Assembly: GCA_002682825.1 (NCBI GenBank)
Contig: NOKP01000013.1
Coordinates: 372,001 to 436,000 of the forward strand
Direction of reading: 5' to 3'
Length of the DNA stretch: 64,000 bases
DNA from: Neonectria sp. B-13
Taxonomy: Eukaryota > Ascomycota > Sordariomycetes > Hypocreales > Nectriaceae
A program made the position numbers and the translations under genes. This document shows, one piece after another, positions 22,633-35,698 of the stretch (within the stretch, counting starts at the first letter, position 1; the number at the start of each line of letters is the position of its first letter). The notes under the pieces were generated by a model, which saw nothing but the letters and a program-made list of their open reading frames with translations, was not told the origin of the DNA and ran no database searches.

Positions 22633-23995
22633 CAAGATCTAGGGATCTGACGAGAGATTTATCACGCTTGAAGATGCTCATGACTCGATGTATTCTTCTG
22701 ACGGGACATGGGTGGATATACCAATAATGCTGGATGGGTTCGATGAACGGCGACTTGCGACGACGAACCCAGATACGAGGGCGCCACCGAACTCCCAACC
22801 TATCGAATTGGTCCGATCTTGTGTGTCATTGCCATCTGGAACAGCCGTGGACGACCTGAGCTGAATAAGATGAACCATTGCATGACAGGCAAGGGTATGA
22901 GGACATACGCAACGGAGATAGAGAAGCAGCAGCGGAGAGACTGAAACCAATGCTATTTATGGTGGCATAATACGGAGGAGGATGCGAGATAGAAGCGGTC
23001 GACGAGGAATCGAGGAAGTGATGAGGCAAAGAGCTCGATGAAGCAAGGAGAGGATAGCGTGTTTAGATTTATACGGGTGAAGAGAGGATGCTGCGCAAGG
23101 CTTACTGCGCAGGCCGAGCTCTAATTCAACATGTGGTGTTGGTCGATAATGGCAGGCTGGGTCTACTGTCGTGTGTCCTCGTGAATTCCTTGTCCGAAGC
23201 TCACTGGAGACGCAACCATTTTGTATCACTACTAGTGAGACAAGCTGAGTGCACGCCGCCCGACGGACATTTCCTTTGTCGCCTTCTCCCTTGATCAACT
23301 TACATCTTGCCTACCTTTGAGTTTTCGGATCATATGCAACAACGCTGACCTAGCAAGTGAGCGTCGTTCTGGGAATAACTAACTTGGGTGAGCAACACCA
23401 ACACCGACCCCAACCAACCTAGCCATATTTGAACGCAATCGGGCAAAACTACGGCATTTCGAAGACTAATGTATTTTCGAGCAATGTTCAGAAGTTGTCA
23501 GGTTTAGCTTCGCGTCTTACATGCACACCTGGGGTACCTAGTTAAGACTCGACTGAACGCTGACGAATACGGATAGGAAGCCGAGAATCCGGGGTTCCGA
23601 CGAGTAAGCATCCCCAGGACCAAGATTGCTAGGGCGAGACATGACGACCTACATGAACTACTGAAGCTACTCCGCTTCCCGCTTTGGATTACCAATCTGA
23701 AATAAACTACATTCTAATCCATTGAATCCATCCCCGCCAACAAGCGTCCGTCATATCCGTGTTTCCGAGGTCGGCACTATTCGGGGGGCTGTTCCCAAGG
23801 GCTCCGCTGCGTCACGTGATGCGATAACGTCATCACTCGCGAGGATTCGGAGTGCCGAACTGCGAAATAACTAAGCTCCAGCACGTCTGCATAACTGCAA
23901 CCAGCTTCCTCTCCGACCATCCCCGCCGCGATACCTTCATCTCTCCGGCCAATTAGTTCAATTGACCTCTAGTCAGGTACTCCGAACCCAAAAAT
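22633..23995. other. Intergenic region upstream of the cytochrome b5 reductase gene
   Basis: 3' UTR of the SH3 gene, then about 1 kb with no gene, then the promoter of the next gene. No repeats seen. Confidence 0.5.
23812..23819. promoter_or_regulatory. CACGTG palindrome (E-box-type) with nearby GATA and CRE-like sites
   Basis: The 8-bp palindrome TCACGTGA lies about 180 bp upstream of the MCR1-like ATG. Immediately after it come GCGATAACG, containing the GATAA core of fungal GATA factors, and ACGTCATC, resembling a CRE half site. CACGTG is bound by bHLH factors in fungi. The cluster and its distance to the start are consistent with a proximal promoter; binding is inference. Confidence 0.3.
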
Positions 23996-25157
23996 ATGTT
24001 TTCCAGAACTATCCGCGCGGCGCAGCCGCTCAAGAAGGTATGCGGCCCTTTCATCCATTCATCGAGCCACGGGAGGGTTGCATTGGCATGACCCCGCGAC
24101 CGCACGTCTCCCGCGGAGCTGTAGATCGCATCGCATCCAGTTGCTAACTCGTCGCTCAGCAAATCCGCCGTTATGCCACTGAGGCCGGCGCTGGGGGCGG
24201 TTCCAACGCTTTCGTATTCGTGGCTGGCGCCGCCGGTCTGGCCGCCGGTGCTGGCTACTGGTATTACAGCCGATCGCCCGCCGCTGTGGCCGAGGTGAAG
24301 AAGGCGGTGGTTGCTGAGCCCAAGAAGGCCTTCATTGGAGGCGATCAAGGCTGGCTCTCTCTCAAGTTGTCTGAGGTCGAGGTCATCAACCACAACACCA
24401 AGCGTCTCCGCTTCGAGCTTCCCGAGAGCGACCAGGTCTCCGGCCTGCCCGTCACCAGCGCTATCCTCACCAAGTTCAAGGCTGAGGGTGCCGAGAAGCC
24501 CACTCTCCGACCTTACACCCCTACCAGTGATGAGGGTATGTTCTACAGGTGCTACGTTTCCCCCCTAGCTTCTAACGCTGTCTTCTAGACGAGCAGGGCT
24601 TCCTTGACCTCGTGGTCAAGAAGTACCCCGACGGCCCCATGAGCTCCCACATCCACACCTTGACTCCTGGCCAGACCCTCGACATCAAGGGCCCTCTGCC
24701 CAAGTACCCGTGGTCAGCCAACAAGCACGACCATGTCGCGCTCGTTGCCGGTGGCACTGGCATCACCCCCATGTACCAGCTCCTCCGCGGCATCTTCAAG
24801 AACCCTGAGGACAAGACCAAGGTCACGCTGATCTTCGGCAACGTCACCGAGGAGGATATTCTTCTCAAGAAGAAGTTCGATGAGCTCGAGAACACCTACC
24901 CCCAGCGCTTCCGTGCCTTCTACGTCCTGGACAAGCCCCCTGCCAACTGGGCTGGCAACAGCGGCTTTATTAGCAAGGATCTCCTGAAGACTGTGCTCCC
25001 TGAGCCTAAGAGCGAGAACATCAAGGTCTTTGTGTGCGGCCCTCCCGGCCTGATGAACGCCATCTCCGGCAACAAGGTTAGCCCCAAGGACCAGGGCGAG
25101 CTGACTGGTGCTCTCAATGAGCTTGGCTACACGTCCGAGCAGGTGTATAAGTTCTAA
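23996..25157 (+). CDS. MCR1: Mitochondrial NADH-cytochrome b5 reductase (Mcr1)
   Basis: Three exons: 23996-24037, 24160-24535 and 24589-25157 (introns 122 and 53 nt); 328 aa. The N-terminus is a basic presequence ([14 protein letters not shown], then QIRRYATE) followed by a membrane anchor at about 31-50 ([20 protein letters not shown]). This is the Mcr1 layout, allowing sorting to the outer membrane and the intermembrane space. The FAD-binding motif RPYTPTSD is present, as are the NADH-domain motifs [11 protein letters not shown] and VCGPPGLM; the C-terminus ends in [10 protein letters not shown]. The enzyme transfers electrons from NADH through FAD to cytochrome b5 and supports sterol synthesis and antioxidant recycling. 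The second splice is supported by restoring [14 protein letters not shown]. Confidence 0.96.
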
Positions 25158-26552
25158 ATAGATAGCAATGTTTGCTTTGATGAATCTGAGAAACAGAGGT
25201 CGTGTACGATTTGCTCATAGATTTTAGATAGATGAGCCAAGAAGGCATCAATAGAATTGATACCAGGAGACATGATGGAACCAAACAGGAAGCAGTGACG
25301 CATTGACAAGCTCCTACCTAGGCCAGCCTAGCGGAAGTTCTTGGGAAAGGGGACTTGCCGTTGGGGACGCACTTATCAGGCCTAGCATCCCGGCCAGCCT
25401 AGGGCGAGAGGGAGTCCTCAAGATGCTGTTTTAGAGAGCGGTATGTTAGGTCAGGTTTCGTTATTAATATGAACATCCCAGGTATAGGTGCTTCAGTGAC
25501 CGATGAAATACATATTGTGGCAACTCCGGTTGACAAGTCCCGTATTTCCGATACTTATGGTCCTCTTCCATGATCAGATACTACAGCTTTCTTTCGCGGA
25601 AGAAAAATGGGAAGTCGAGTCGAGTAAAACGAATTGCCTACTGCAGCACTGCCGGTGAGCGAAGACGCATCATATCATAGGTGGTCCCAGCCCATGCTAA
25701 TTGCCCGAGTAGGGCTGAGGTGACAATCAGCCAGCATGGCCGCCAGCATGCCGCATTTGATAACTGCCATCTTTGGGATGCACTGTGCAAACTCTCCAAC
25801 TGTCTCACATCTGAATACATCGCCCGATTTGCCACCTTTTTGTTTTTCAGCTCTGGGGGCAGATGGGCGCAAGACGGAGAACCTGGTGCTGCGTTGGTGG
25901 GTTGTCTTAACGCCACGACATGGATCGTGAGACTCGGCTTGGTCGGCGTTTAGGTTTCTCAAGTTACCACAGAGAAAGCAGAAAAACAGCTGGTAACAGA
26001 CAGGATAAATCAGTGGTTGAGGGTCAATGCTGACTTCGGATTTACTTCTTCATTTTGTACTCCAAAATTGCGCCCTGTGTTCCCTCCAACCTCTCAGCTG
26101 CGAGTCTTATACCGCGATTCTCGAGCCGGCATCGATGATGACCCGCCTTCTAAAACCAGCCGCAGCCCTAGCGCCAGGGCCACCGTGCTCAGCTCCCGAA
26201 AGGCAGATTAGACCCTTGATCTGGGGCAATCTAGATTCGACCAGGAGGGCGCTTGTGCCTGGAGCTAGCTGTCTCGGCACCTTGCTTCTTGTACAGGGCG
26301 TGCGTTAGGCGCCTGGGCTTGTTTGAAGGGCAGGCTTGAGACGGCTGGCCTCCTCGCCGTCTTCGTTCTTGCAGTCTTTCGCTTCTCTTTCTTCTTCTGT
26401 TACTCTTCAGTTCATTGTCTCTGTTGCTGCCTGCGAAATCCGTCGTTTCTCTCTCGGTGCTGTGTGTGCGTTGAAGTCGAGAAAGCGAAACTAATTCGAC
26501 GACAACACCAACATCACCCACCACGAACGACAACGACAGCAACAAGGCCACC
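25158..26552. other. Intergenic region
   Basis: No gene supported. The last 150 nt before 26553 are CT- then AC-rich, fitting the 5' UTR of the MARVEL gene. Confidence 0.5.
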
Positions 26553-27732
26553 ATGGTCATGGTTCAAACTCCAGTCCGTCCCAAGGGGAAAGAGCACATC
26601 CCCAACTACCCCTCAGGCTTCGTCGTTCTCCGCGTCTTCCAATTCGTGTTCAGCATCATCATCCTCGCCGTTATCTCCTACACGGCTTATATCCTCGCCT
26701 TCTCGGCCAACTGTCTGATGCTCTTTACCGTGAGTTCTTGCCGTCCCCGCAGCCGCGAGAACATCGTTGAGGAAAAGACTTTCATAATACCAACAGAACT
26801 GACTGTCTTTGCCGTAGGCTGTCGCTTCCTTGATCATCACGCTCTGGATGGTCATCGCCCACTCGTGCGCGCCCCAGCTCTACAACTACTGGGCCATCCT
26901 CGCCTTGGACATCTTCCTCCTCGTTTTCTGGCTCATCTCCTTCGCCTTGCTTGCGGCTCAGACGGCCTTCTTCTGGAGTGTCACATCTGGCTATTGCGAT
27001 TACTACACCTGCTACTACGGCTCCCTGTCTGGAAGCGCCCTCGTCTACGGGGCCATCCTCGCTACTGCTGCTGGTCTAGGTGCTCTTGAGTTGTAAGTCA
27101 TGCCAGCGCTGGATTGGTGTCCTGTGTAAATCCTGACTAACATCCTCTCTTGCAGCCTGTTCTTCTTCATCTCCCTCATAATGCACAGCATCGCCCTCTG
27201 TCGCCATCGCCGGACCGGGCTTCACAGCAACCCCATTAACGCTGGCGCTGTGTCTCAGCCGGCCCAAGGCCAGACGCCGTCTCATACACAGCCCCAGATG
27301 CCTCCCCAGACGCAGCCCCAGATGCAACAACAGGTCCAACACCAGGCACAACACCAGATACAGCTCCAGGGAACCGCCAACTACCAAGCCGTTCCGCATT
27401 TCGAGCTTCCCGCCGGACAGAACGTCTACAATCAAATCTCGCCGGCGCATGGCTTCCCGCCGCAGCAGCAGTCCCCCGAGAAGCAGATGGCCTCCGTGTC
27501 TCCCCAATCCAATCCCCAAGGCCAGCCCCCGTACTTCCCGGCTCAGGGCCAACAGCAGCATCAAGTTCCGCCCCAGTTCTATACCCAGTCTCCGCCGCCT
27601 TTGGCATCTCATCCGAGCGGCGGATCCTTCATCCATCAGCCGCCTATGGTGCAACAGACTCCGCCGCCACCTCCACAGGCCACATACCAGCCCCCCACCT
27701 ACGGACAGCCTCCCCAAGGGTCCTACCAGTAG
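26553..27732 (+). CDS. MARVEL-domain membrane protein with P/Q-rich tail
   Basis: Three exons: 26553-26729, 26818-27092 and 27156-27732 (introns 88 and 63 nt); 342 aa. Four hydrophobic helices form a MARVEL-type bundle: about residues 23-50, 60-80, 85-110 and 125-160. Short loops include a Cys/Tyr-rich extracellular turn (GYCDYYTCYYGS). The C-terminal half (about 175-342) is cytosolic, disordered and rich in Pro and Gln, with PQM/PQT repeats. MARVEL proteins sit in membrane-apposition and vesicle-trafficking sites; fungal members are related to Nce102-type plasma-membrane domain proteins. The specific role is unknown. The Kozak context (GCCACCATGG) at 26553 is good. It converges with the peptidase gene 325 nt away. 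Confidence 0.9.
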
Positions 27733-28057
27733 AGGGCCCGACATATAGACAAGGTACAGATGTATGAAGGGAAGATATTGAGGAGTACTTAATCAGTATC
27801 AGATTTGGGTTGCTTTTCCTTTTCAATGAGAATGCCATGGTTTCGTACCCAGCAACGAAGGAGTTCGGCTAGCACACCGGAGTACATTGGCTACGTTATA
27901 AATGACACATGAGATGTAGTCTAGGTGGCATGTCTTTTTGTCGCCTAGCAAGTGGAGATAAACATTCTATCAAGTCTCCAAAACATTTCATGCAGTTAGG
28001 TTTCAGCCTAGTATGCTCCTCAGCCCAGCTCGTCAGCCATTGTTCTTCGAGGCCACT
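27733..28057. other. Short convergent spacer
   Basis: 3' UTRs of the two converging genes; AT-richer; nothing else seen. Confidence 0.6.
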
Positions 28058-30579
28058 CTACTCGAGACTGTTGATGGCATTGTTAATACAGCTCTCGATG
28101 ATGCCAGCCCACTTAATGCCGTTGACGTAGTCCTTGGCGTCAATGCTTTCGACCAAGCCAGGAAAGACCGCTTTGTTCATGTTAGTTAGAGTCCAGGATG
28201 CAACCTTGGTTGTGATCACTTACCTCCAGCATAGCCCGTCCAAAGACCAGGAGCAAACACCACATGCTTGAACCAGCTCCGTCCATCGAGGCCGCCCTCA
28301 AATAGGAAGCTTCTTTCTAGGAACTTGTACTGCTTGTTGACTTTGGCAATGGTGAATCCGAGCCGAATCTTGTCAATAATGTTCCACCACGGGATCCCGT
28401 CCTGGAGCTTGCGATCAGCGCTGTCAGCTTGTTCGTCAAGCTCACCGGCCTTGATGCGGAGCAAAGTGAGTGATTCTCGAATGTCGTTGAGCCTATTTTT
28501 AAAGGCGTCTTCACTTCCCAGCACAGTGTCAGATGTGACGCTGGCACGAAGGGTAAAGATCTCGTCGTCGCTGAGGGGCTCGGAAGCAGGCTCGAATTTG
28601 GCCTCAACCTTGTCGAGGTAGCCGTGAAGAGATTCGGCATACTCGGTGGCACTGAAAGGGATAACAACAGTGTCAACCAATTTTGCAATCGTCAAGGCCA
28701 GGATCTGAGCCATGGCCTTGTGGTACTTGAATCCAGGGTCGCCGAACTCGGTCATCCAATAGAAACTGTCGTAGTTACTATGGTAGTGGTAAACCGCGCT
28801 CTGGGCATCGCCCTGGAAGCCCATATCGATGCAAGGAATACCGGCGTAGTCCTGGAAGGCGGTAAAGTCGCTACCGCTACCCATCGTAGCGATCCTGCCG
28901 TCCCAAAGATCACCAACAGTCTGTCCCTCGACAGTTTGGTTAGGAGACGGGACCAGGGTAGTAACATCGCGGAGGATCTGATTCAGGACAGGGGCTGCAG
29001 AGGCTCGGAATCGAGGTCCATCAACACCGACGTCAACATTGATGTAGGCCACACTGGCGTCTGAGAGCCAGGGTAAATACTCCTCGACCCATTCGGTAGA
29101 TCCTATGAGCGAGTACTCCTCTCCGTCCCAGCTGGCAAAGACGATGGTTCGGAAAGGCTTCCAGCCTGCCTCGAGTGCCTTGCCTACTCCACGAATCACC
29201 TCGTTCATGACCGCGGAACCGCTGTTAGGATCGCCCGCGCCGCCAACAATCCAAGCATCTCGGTGGTTTCCGACGACAATGACTTCGTTGGGAACTGTTC
29301 CGTTCACGATTCCGATGACATCCCAGAGGGGAGTGGTGACGTAATTTTGCTCATTGTAGAGGTTAATCACGACGTTGTCGGGAGTGGGCCCGATATTATA
29401 CTTGACGCCCTTGTAACCCAGTCCAAGGTTCTTGTTCCAGTACTCGTTGAATTCAGAGGACTTGGGGCCGTGGCCGTTGAGGGCCTTGAGGATAGGGAGC
29501 GCATCTGCATAGGAAATAGGGATTGAGGGAATAGATGGGGTCGCATCATCCACGGGAGCCCGAGGCGCACCGGGCTTGGATGGATAGCCAGGAGTAGACC
29601 TAGACAAGTCAGGTAAGTTGATGATCACCAAAATAGGAAGTTGGAAGCGTACGGATCACCTGGGCGAATGCTCAAGAATTCGGCGCTTCCACGCTGGACG
29701 CTGCTGGGGTTCCTCGCGGGGCCTTCAGGATAAGGCTTGTACCCATTCGCTTCAGTCCTCTCACCATCGTCACCAGGGTCACTGTAAATCAAGCATCCAA
29801 TCATGCCCAGCTCCTGGGCGCGCTTGACCTTGAGACCACGAAAGATGCCGCCATACCTGGCGATGGCGATTTTGCCTTCGAGCTTGATCCCAGCAGCGAC
29901 CAGGTCCTCAAAGTCCTTGTAGGTGCCATAGTTGACATAGATGAAGGGTGCCGTGACGTTGCCACTGGCGGAGTAACCATGGAAGGTCGGAATTTTGTTC
30001 TCGGCGGAGGTGGTGGGATCTTCTTCGATAATATCTTCCTCCAGGGATGCCTTGAAAGCCACCTTCCAATCGCTGGCATTCTCGGACTTCTCCAGTACTG
30101 AGACGCTAGCGTCAACGGGGTAGTTAATGTAGACATCGTAGGAGACGATTTCAGACTTGACTCCCCACTCCTCCCAACGATCTTTCGTCCACTCTGCCTT
30201 GACAAGACGTTAGATTCAGATCCTGGGCATTGGACCTGTTAGTAATTACCTGAGAGAAGTTTGTGCCAGCAAGATGAACACCAGAGGTGTAGTAACGACT
30301 CCACTCTTCGGCCTTTTCAGGGGATGGAGTGTCGAAGAGGATGGATTGCACGGCCTCGGGGCTCAAGCCCTTGCGGGGTGATGAGTAGTGGCCGTTCTGG
30401 CCATGGTGGTGATGAAGCGGCCAGCTGAAGAATGTCTGGAAGGCAAATGTTGTAAAGCCGCAGATGAGGATGGCGCTAGAGACGATGGTGAAGAAGCGGC
30501 GGCATGTGTGGTGCGGATACCTCCGTCGCGGAGGTCCGACGCGGACGGTCTGTATGAGAGGTGTCCGCTCGTTGGCCAT
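28058..30579 (-). CDS. Glutamate carboxypeptidase II-like M28 metallopeptidase
   Basis: Four exons: 30579-30250, 30197-29653, 29599-28224 and 28170-28058 (introns 52, 53 and 53 nt); 787 aa. The protein is type II membrane: a short cytosolic N-terminus (MANERTPLIQ), a TM at about 29-52, then the lumenal domain. A protease-associated domain precedes the catalytic one (FIYVNYGTYKDFEDLVAAGI). The zinc ligands of the M28B family are all visible: His in GNHRDAW, Asp in GAGDPNSG, Glu-Glu in WDGEEY (base plus ligand), Asp in YINVD, and His in YHYHSNYDS. The C-terminal dimerisation domain is present. Fungal relatives are vacuolar or surface dipeptidases, akin to NAALADase and yeast Tre1/Tre2 homologues; unlike Tre proteins, all metal ligands are kept, so activity is likely. 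I preferred the ATG at 30579 over an upstream in-frame Met. Confidence 0.93.
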
Positions 30580-32676
30580 TTTCTCTGATGAGGAAACGCT
30601 AAAGGAACAAGGTGTGTCAGTACAGCGAGTCAAATGGGCTTGAGAATTTTCCATTTCCAGACCAGACTCGCAGGAGGCTGAGGCAAACAGCATGTGCTTG
30701 TCTAGGCTGTAGCCTGTGGGCTAAGGCAAGGGAGGCAGACTTACGGCCGGCTCATAGTGGGAGAACAGTCCAGAACGCAATGGACTTAGCGAGCCGTCAT
30801 CAAACAAAGGCCCTTGAGATTGTTGCTTCTATGCAAGTCGAGGACTTAAAGTGGCGGTTTGGCGTCTCTGAGGAGTCGACGTTGAAGTCAAAGACGTGAT
30901 GGCATTGGCGATGACGTTTTCGGGATGGAGCTTATCTGCCAATCAGGCGTTGTCTCCGACGACTCCGCACCTCACCTACGTAGCTGCCTTCCGAGTGGGA
31001 TGCTTAAATGAGCATGACCGCGCCACGTCCCTCCCACCAGCCACAGCCAAACTACTAGTAGTACACATTGTGGCACAGTACATATGTACATAATTCACGT
31101 CAAGCAAGCGGCTTGTGCAGGGTCACGCAGGTCGGCAGGGCGGCTGGATCAATGAAAGGGTGGACCGGATAACGGGTTCGACTAGGAGAATTTAGCCACT
31201 TGTCCTATGATCGACGTGCATAAATGAGTGATGATATGTGCAGCAGCGATGCAGCTACATCAAGAAGTCGAATGGTCCCGTGTTCGATATAGAGGAGGGA
31301 GCTGGGACGGTATGACGGAATGGCGAGTTTGAGGGTTCAGCGGACGTCTGTCCACAGCCTGTCACATATTCGTACATGCACATCTACACACGTAGGACTG
31401 CCGTGTGTGAGTGTGTAAGCACAGAACCGGACTTGAAGGTTGGGAGGGATGGTCCGCATTGGCCTAATGCATCGCTGCCGGGCCGGGGAGACCATAGGAC
31501 AGCGACACCACTCCCCCCACCAGCTTCGTGGAGGTGGAGGAAGTGGAGGAGGAGCTGAAGGAGGCGGCGGGGGGCGTTCGTGAGGCACTTGGAAGCAAAA
31601 GGTGTGGTGGGAGGGATCCTGGAATTACTCAGACAAAGGGCCCACCTTCAAGGGCAAGATTGCACTTTTTACCTTAGGAGGAGCTCCGCTTTCGGCAGAA
31701 GAATGACTGGCAGGGCGTGTTGGCTGTCAGTTGACTTGCCACCCTCAGTGAGACATGAGCTTTAGCATCTTGGGGTGCGGTGGTATGGCATGCCGACTAC
31801 CGAGGTGCTCAGAGACGCCAACGACCATCCTCCCTCGGTTTGCTCCATCTCAGCTCGCACAGCCGCCGCCGCCGCCAGATGGATGGATGCGTCGCTTCGT
31901 ACGGAGACTCGGTCAAAACCGAAGCCTCACGGCCGATATGCGGATGCCATGCGGCCCATGCGGGATGCCGGTGCCCGTGACCGCTGATCCCCGCCTGCAG
32001 CCGCGCAAACCCCCGTCATCAAACCTCGTCGAATGCGTCCCGGACGTGGTACCCAGCTCTCAAACCAGTCAAGAGTCCCGCCAGCCAGCCCAATCAACCC
32101 TGCTCAAGCAAGTCAGTCCGCCAACTTGCTACGGGCAACGACGTGCATTCTCCAATCACGGGCCCTGCTCCGCGACAAGGCGCCCTTGAAAGTTGAGGCC
32201 CTCACTCCTCCTCCCCTCTTCCTCTTCCCATAGCCAGAAACATCGTCAACCGTCCCCTGCAACGTCTCACAGAGCCTACACACTAGTGACTGGGGTCATG
32301 CAGATGGCTTGGATCGAAGTGGATCTCGTTGCAAGTGCACATTTCTCGCTCTGCACGGCAAGAGAGCCCGCCTCCAAGCAGCCCAGCTACCAGCCAACCG
32401 CCACAGCGGATTAATAACTTCCTCTCTCGTCGCTCTCTTCACACTTTTGCTTTTCTTTCTCTCTCCTCTGCTCCATTCTCAACCTCCTGTCAGCCTGGAA
32501 CCCTTGGACTGTTTGTTTTCTTTCACATAGCCGTCCGAGGCCTAAACATCGTTATTCTTCTCACCATCGTGTAAACGTTTGCTGTCATCGTTCTCCAAAT
32601 AAGAAATTTCTTTCGCCCGCCTGCCTGCATTTCGCCCGGTGCCCCACCCTCAACTCGCGCGCATCGAGCCAATACA
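30580..32676. other. Divergent intergenic region (2.1 kb)
   Basis: Lies between two divergent genes. No gene supported. The last 250 nt before 32677 are CT-rich and likely 5' UTR of the transporter gene. Confidence 0.5.
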
Positions 32677-34915
32677 ATGACGACCAAAGCATCGCGTCCA
32701 AAGCCCAAGCTGCCTTCCAAGCAGCTGGCGATTCTGGGTAAGGATGATGATCTTTCTTGCTATATCTAAACCTCCACCGTCCAAATGGGTTTGTGTTGGC
32801 GTCCCGGGATGGTTGCGTCATGACCATCTCCATTGCCACTCCTCACTTTTTGCGTCACAACTCTATGTGAACCGCAGTATTCTGCGCGGACAGTGTTCTG
32901 CCTCCATCTCTGCCTTTGTCCACATGTACATCTGCTTTTCTTGTCTCTCTGTCTGTCTGTCTGTCGTCGTATCCGCCGTGGTTGTCTCTGTTCTGTGTGA
33001 CTCGACGCTTCCATGTCCCAATCCTCGTCCCGACCAGACACAACTTAGGACAAGATGAGTACATCGGCAAAAACACCGACGTTGGCAGCAGACACTTCAG
33101 CCATGAACCACTATCGTGGCCAACAGGTACCTTCCGCACTGTCCAACGCCTAATGCTAACCCACAACGTAGCTATTGCCAGAGTCGCCGAGCCCATGGCT
33201 TACACCTCCGTCTTCCCATATCTACCCGACATGATCAAGAGCTTCGGAGTCGAGCAGAACAAGGTCGCCCAGTGGGCTGGCCTGACCTCTGGAGTCTTCT
33301 CCATCTCTCAGAGCATCACCGCCGTTGCCTGGGGTAAAGCTTCCGATACCTACGGCCGGAAACCCACCATCATCATCGGCCTACTTGGTACCATGGTTTG
33401 CTTCGTAGCATGGGGCATGTCCACCAGCCTACCCATGGCCATCACCGTTCGAGCTATTCAGGGTGGAGGCAACGGAAACGGTATGTAGAGCAACTCAAAG
33501 CCACTGCAAGCCTCACTAACCCACCTTCTAGTTGGAATCATCAGAACCATGGTTGCCGAGATGGTGCCAGAGAGGGAACTTCAACCGAGAGCTTTCTCCA
33601 TCATGCCCTTGGTCTGGAGTATTGGTTCTGTCGTCGGCCCTATCTTCGGAGGCTTCTTTGCCGAGCCTGCGAAGCAGTACCCTTCTATCTTCGGTGACAT
33701 CGAGTACTTCAAGCGCTTTCCCTTTGTGCTGCCGAACCTGGTCTTGACCATCTTCTTTCTCATATCGGCCGCCTGCGCAACTCTGTTTCTCCATGTACGC
33801 ACTTTTCCTAGTCTCTTGCTATAAAATTTACTAACAGCATCCAGGAAACCCTTCCGAGCAAGCGTGGGCACCAGGACTGGGGCCTGCTCGTTGGTCAGCG
33901 TCTCACCCGAACTCTCAGGCGTAAGCCGGCCCCGTCCTCCCGCCGACGCTCTTTTGTCGATGGCGAGGCCACCGCTCCCCTTCTCCCCAGCAAGGTTGTG
34001 TTGAAGAAGCATATCGAGCAACCTGCTCACTCTAGAATGATGGACGTCTTCACCTATCAAACTGTCGTCAATCTTGTCGTTTACGCATTCTTGGCTTTCC
34101 ATTCCGTTGCTTACGATCAAATTCTCACTGTTTTCCTAAACTACCCAGTCATTGAGAAAACCCCTGAGAACTTTAAGCCTCCATTCTACTTTTCTGGCGG
34201 GTTTGGGCTTTCGTCAGGCGAGATTGGTACCATGTTCACGCTCTATGGTATTGTCTGCGGCATCATTCAGTTCGTCGTCTACCCCCCGCTTGTTACGCGT
34301 TATGGGGTCCTGAAATGCTTCAAAGTCTGCTGTAAGTCCTTTCTCATTCTGAGCCAAATCGATTAAAGCTAATGTTGTCTAGCCCTTATCACGCCTATTG
34401 CTTACTTCTTGACTCCCTACTGCGTACTCTTTGAGAGTTCACACGTTCGCTTAGGCGCCCTTCTCGCGGTCATGTTCGTCAAGGGTGCTGCCATCATCGT
34501 AGCCTTCCCTTCCACCACCATCCTTCTCACCAACTCGTGCAGCTCCCTGCGTGTCCTCGGTACCCTGAACGGGTTTGCCACCACCTTCAGCGGCATTGGC
34601 CGGGCGTTAGGTCCCGCGTCCGCTGGTGCAGCCTTCACCTGGGGTGCCGATAATGGCTTTATGGTAGCCTCTTGGTTCTACCTCATGGCGTTTGCCCTTG
34701 TCGGAGCTATCCCAGTGTTCTTAATTGTCGAGGGTGACGGTCCCTCAGCTTCGGTGGAGAGTAGCGATGCTGAGGATAGTGATTCATCAGCATCGACTTC
34801 ACTTTTGATGCCGGATGAATCTGCTGTGCTGGATGACTCGGACTCGGAGGCTGAAACGCTTAGAGGACAGTCGCAAAGCCAGGACTACGGTACTATGAAG
34901 GGTACGAAAACGTAA
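32677..34915 (+). CDS. Major facilitator superfamily transporter (ZIF/Ycr023c-like)
   Basis: Five exons: 32677-32737, 33172-33480, 33532-33794, 33845-34331 and 34383-34915; 550 aa. About 12 membrane helices are readable in two bundles of six. The loop after helix 2 carries MFS motif A (GKASDTYGRKPTI), and helix 4 has the RAIQGGGNGN segment. A basic central loop (RRKPAPSSRRRS) and an acidic Ser-rich C-terminal tail flank the second bundle. It resembles the DHA1-like fungal group related to yeast Ycr023c and plant ZIF proteins, probably a vacuolar or plasma-membrane proton antiporter; the substrate is unknown. The first intron is unusually long (434 nt). I joined exons 1 and 2 directly because this gives an unbroken helix 1 (QLAILAIARVAEPMAYTSVF). 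A phase-compatible internal exon within that intron is described under findings. Confidence 0.9.
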
Positions 34916-35698
34916 ATGGGTACAGGCGCTGAGGGTATAGACACGCCCTGATGCGTCGCGTGGGTCATGGTTGACGCATGAGGGATTGAAAGCTGCTTAA
35001 TTATAGCATCACGACTCGGCACTGCATGAGGGCATAATAGGCGTTGCATATGAGTGGAACGATGCTTCGAGTACCATAACGGCCAAGAGGGGGGATAATA
35101 AAAGTGTTTTTGCGTTTTCATACAACAAGATACCGTCACAATCTTGACAGCCTCGATCAGCGAACGATTGAGATATAATTGTTTGTTTCTCGCCTAGTTA
35201 TATACAGTCCATAACCCCATAACCACCCATCCCATGGTTTCCATTCAATTTCATGAACAACCAGCCCGTACAAAAGAATATGCCTTGATATCGCCCAAAA
35301 TGACAACAGAAATAGGGCCTTGCACCGTCTCCCATAAGGTGTATATTCTATTCCGGGAGAATCATGCCCTTACCCCCAAGATTGCAACCAACGAGCCGTG
35401 TCGCCCGTTTTCCCAACGCCGTCGCAATGCCGCCGAATTCGTGTTGCCGTGGTGCCGTCCGTACAAAAGGGAAGATATATGGGTACATTCACACTTGGCT
35501 GCCGACTTGAGCCTTTCCCCTTGACTTGCGCCTGATGTTATATTATTGCCGGGCAGAAAGGAGGAATATTGCCGCCCCTTCCTCCACCGGCGAGTTCATG
35601 CCGTACTTGGCATGATGCTTTATTACCCGTCACGGCTCCGTAGCTCGGAGCCTTGGACGGAGCGACGCCCGAGCTGGGCCCGTCCGTCACGTAGTAAT
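34916..35698. other. Convergent intergenic spacer
   Basis: 3' UTRs of two converging genes. No gene or repeat seen. Confidence 0.55.

Noticed and set aside
32916..33171. In-frame upstream extension of MFS exon 2 as an alternative N-terminus
   Set aside because: Hydrophobic but unlike MFS N-termini, and it does not use the ATG-initiated exon 32677-32737, which splices cleanly to give a normal helix 1.
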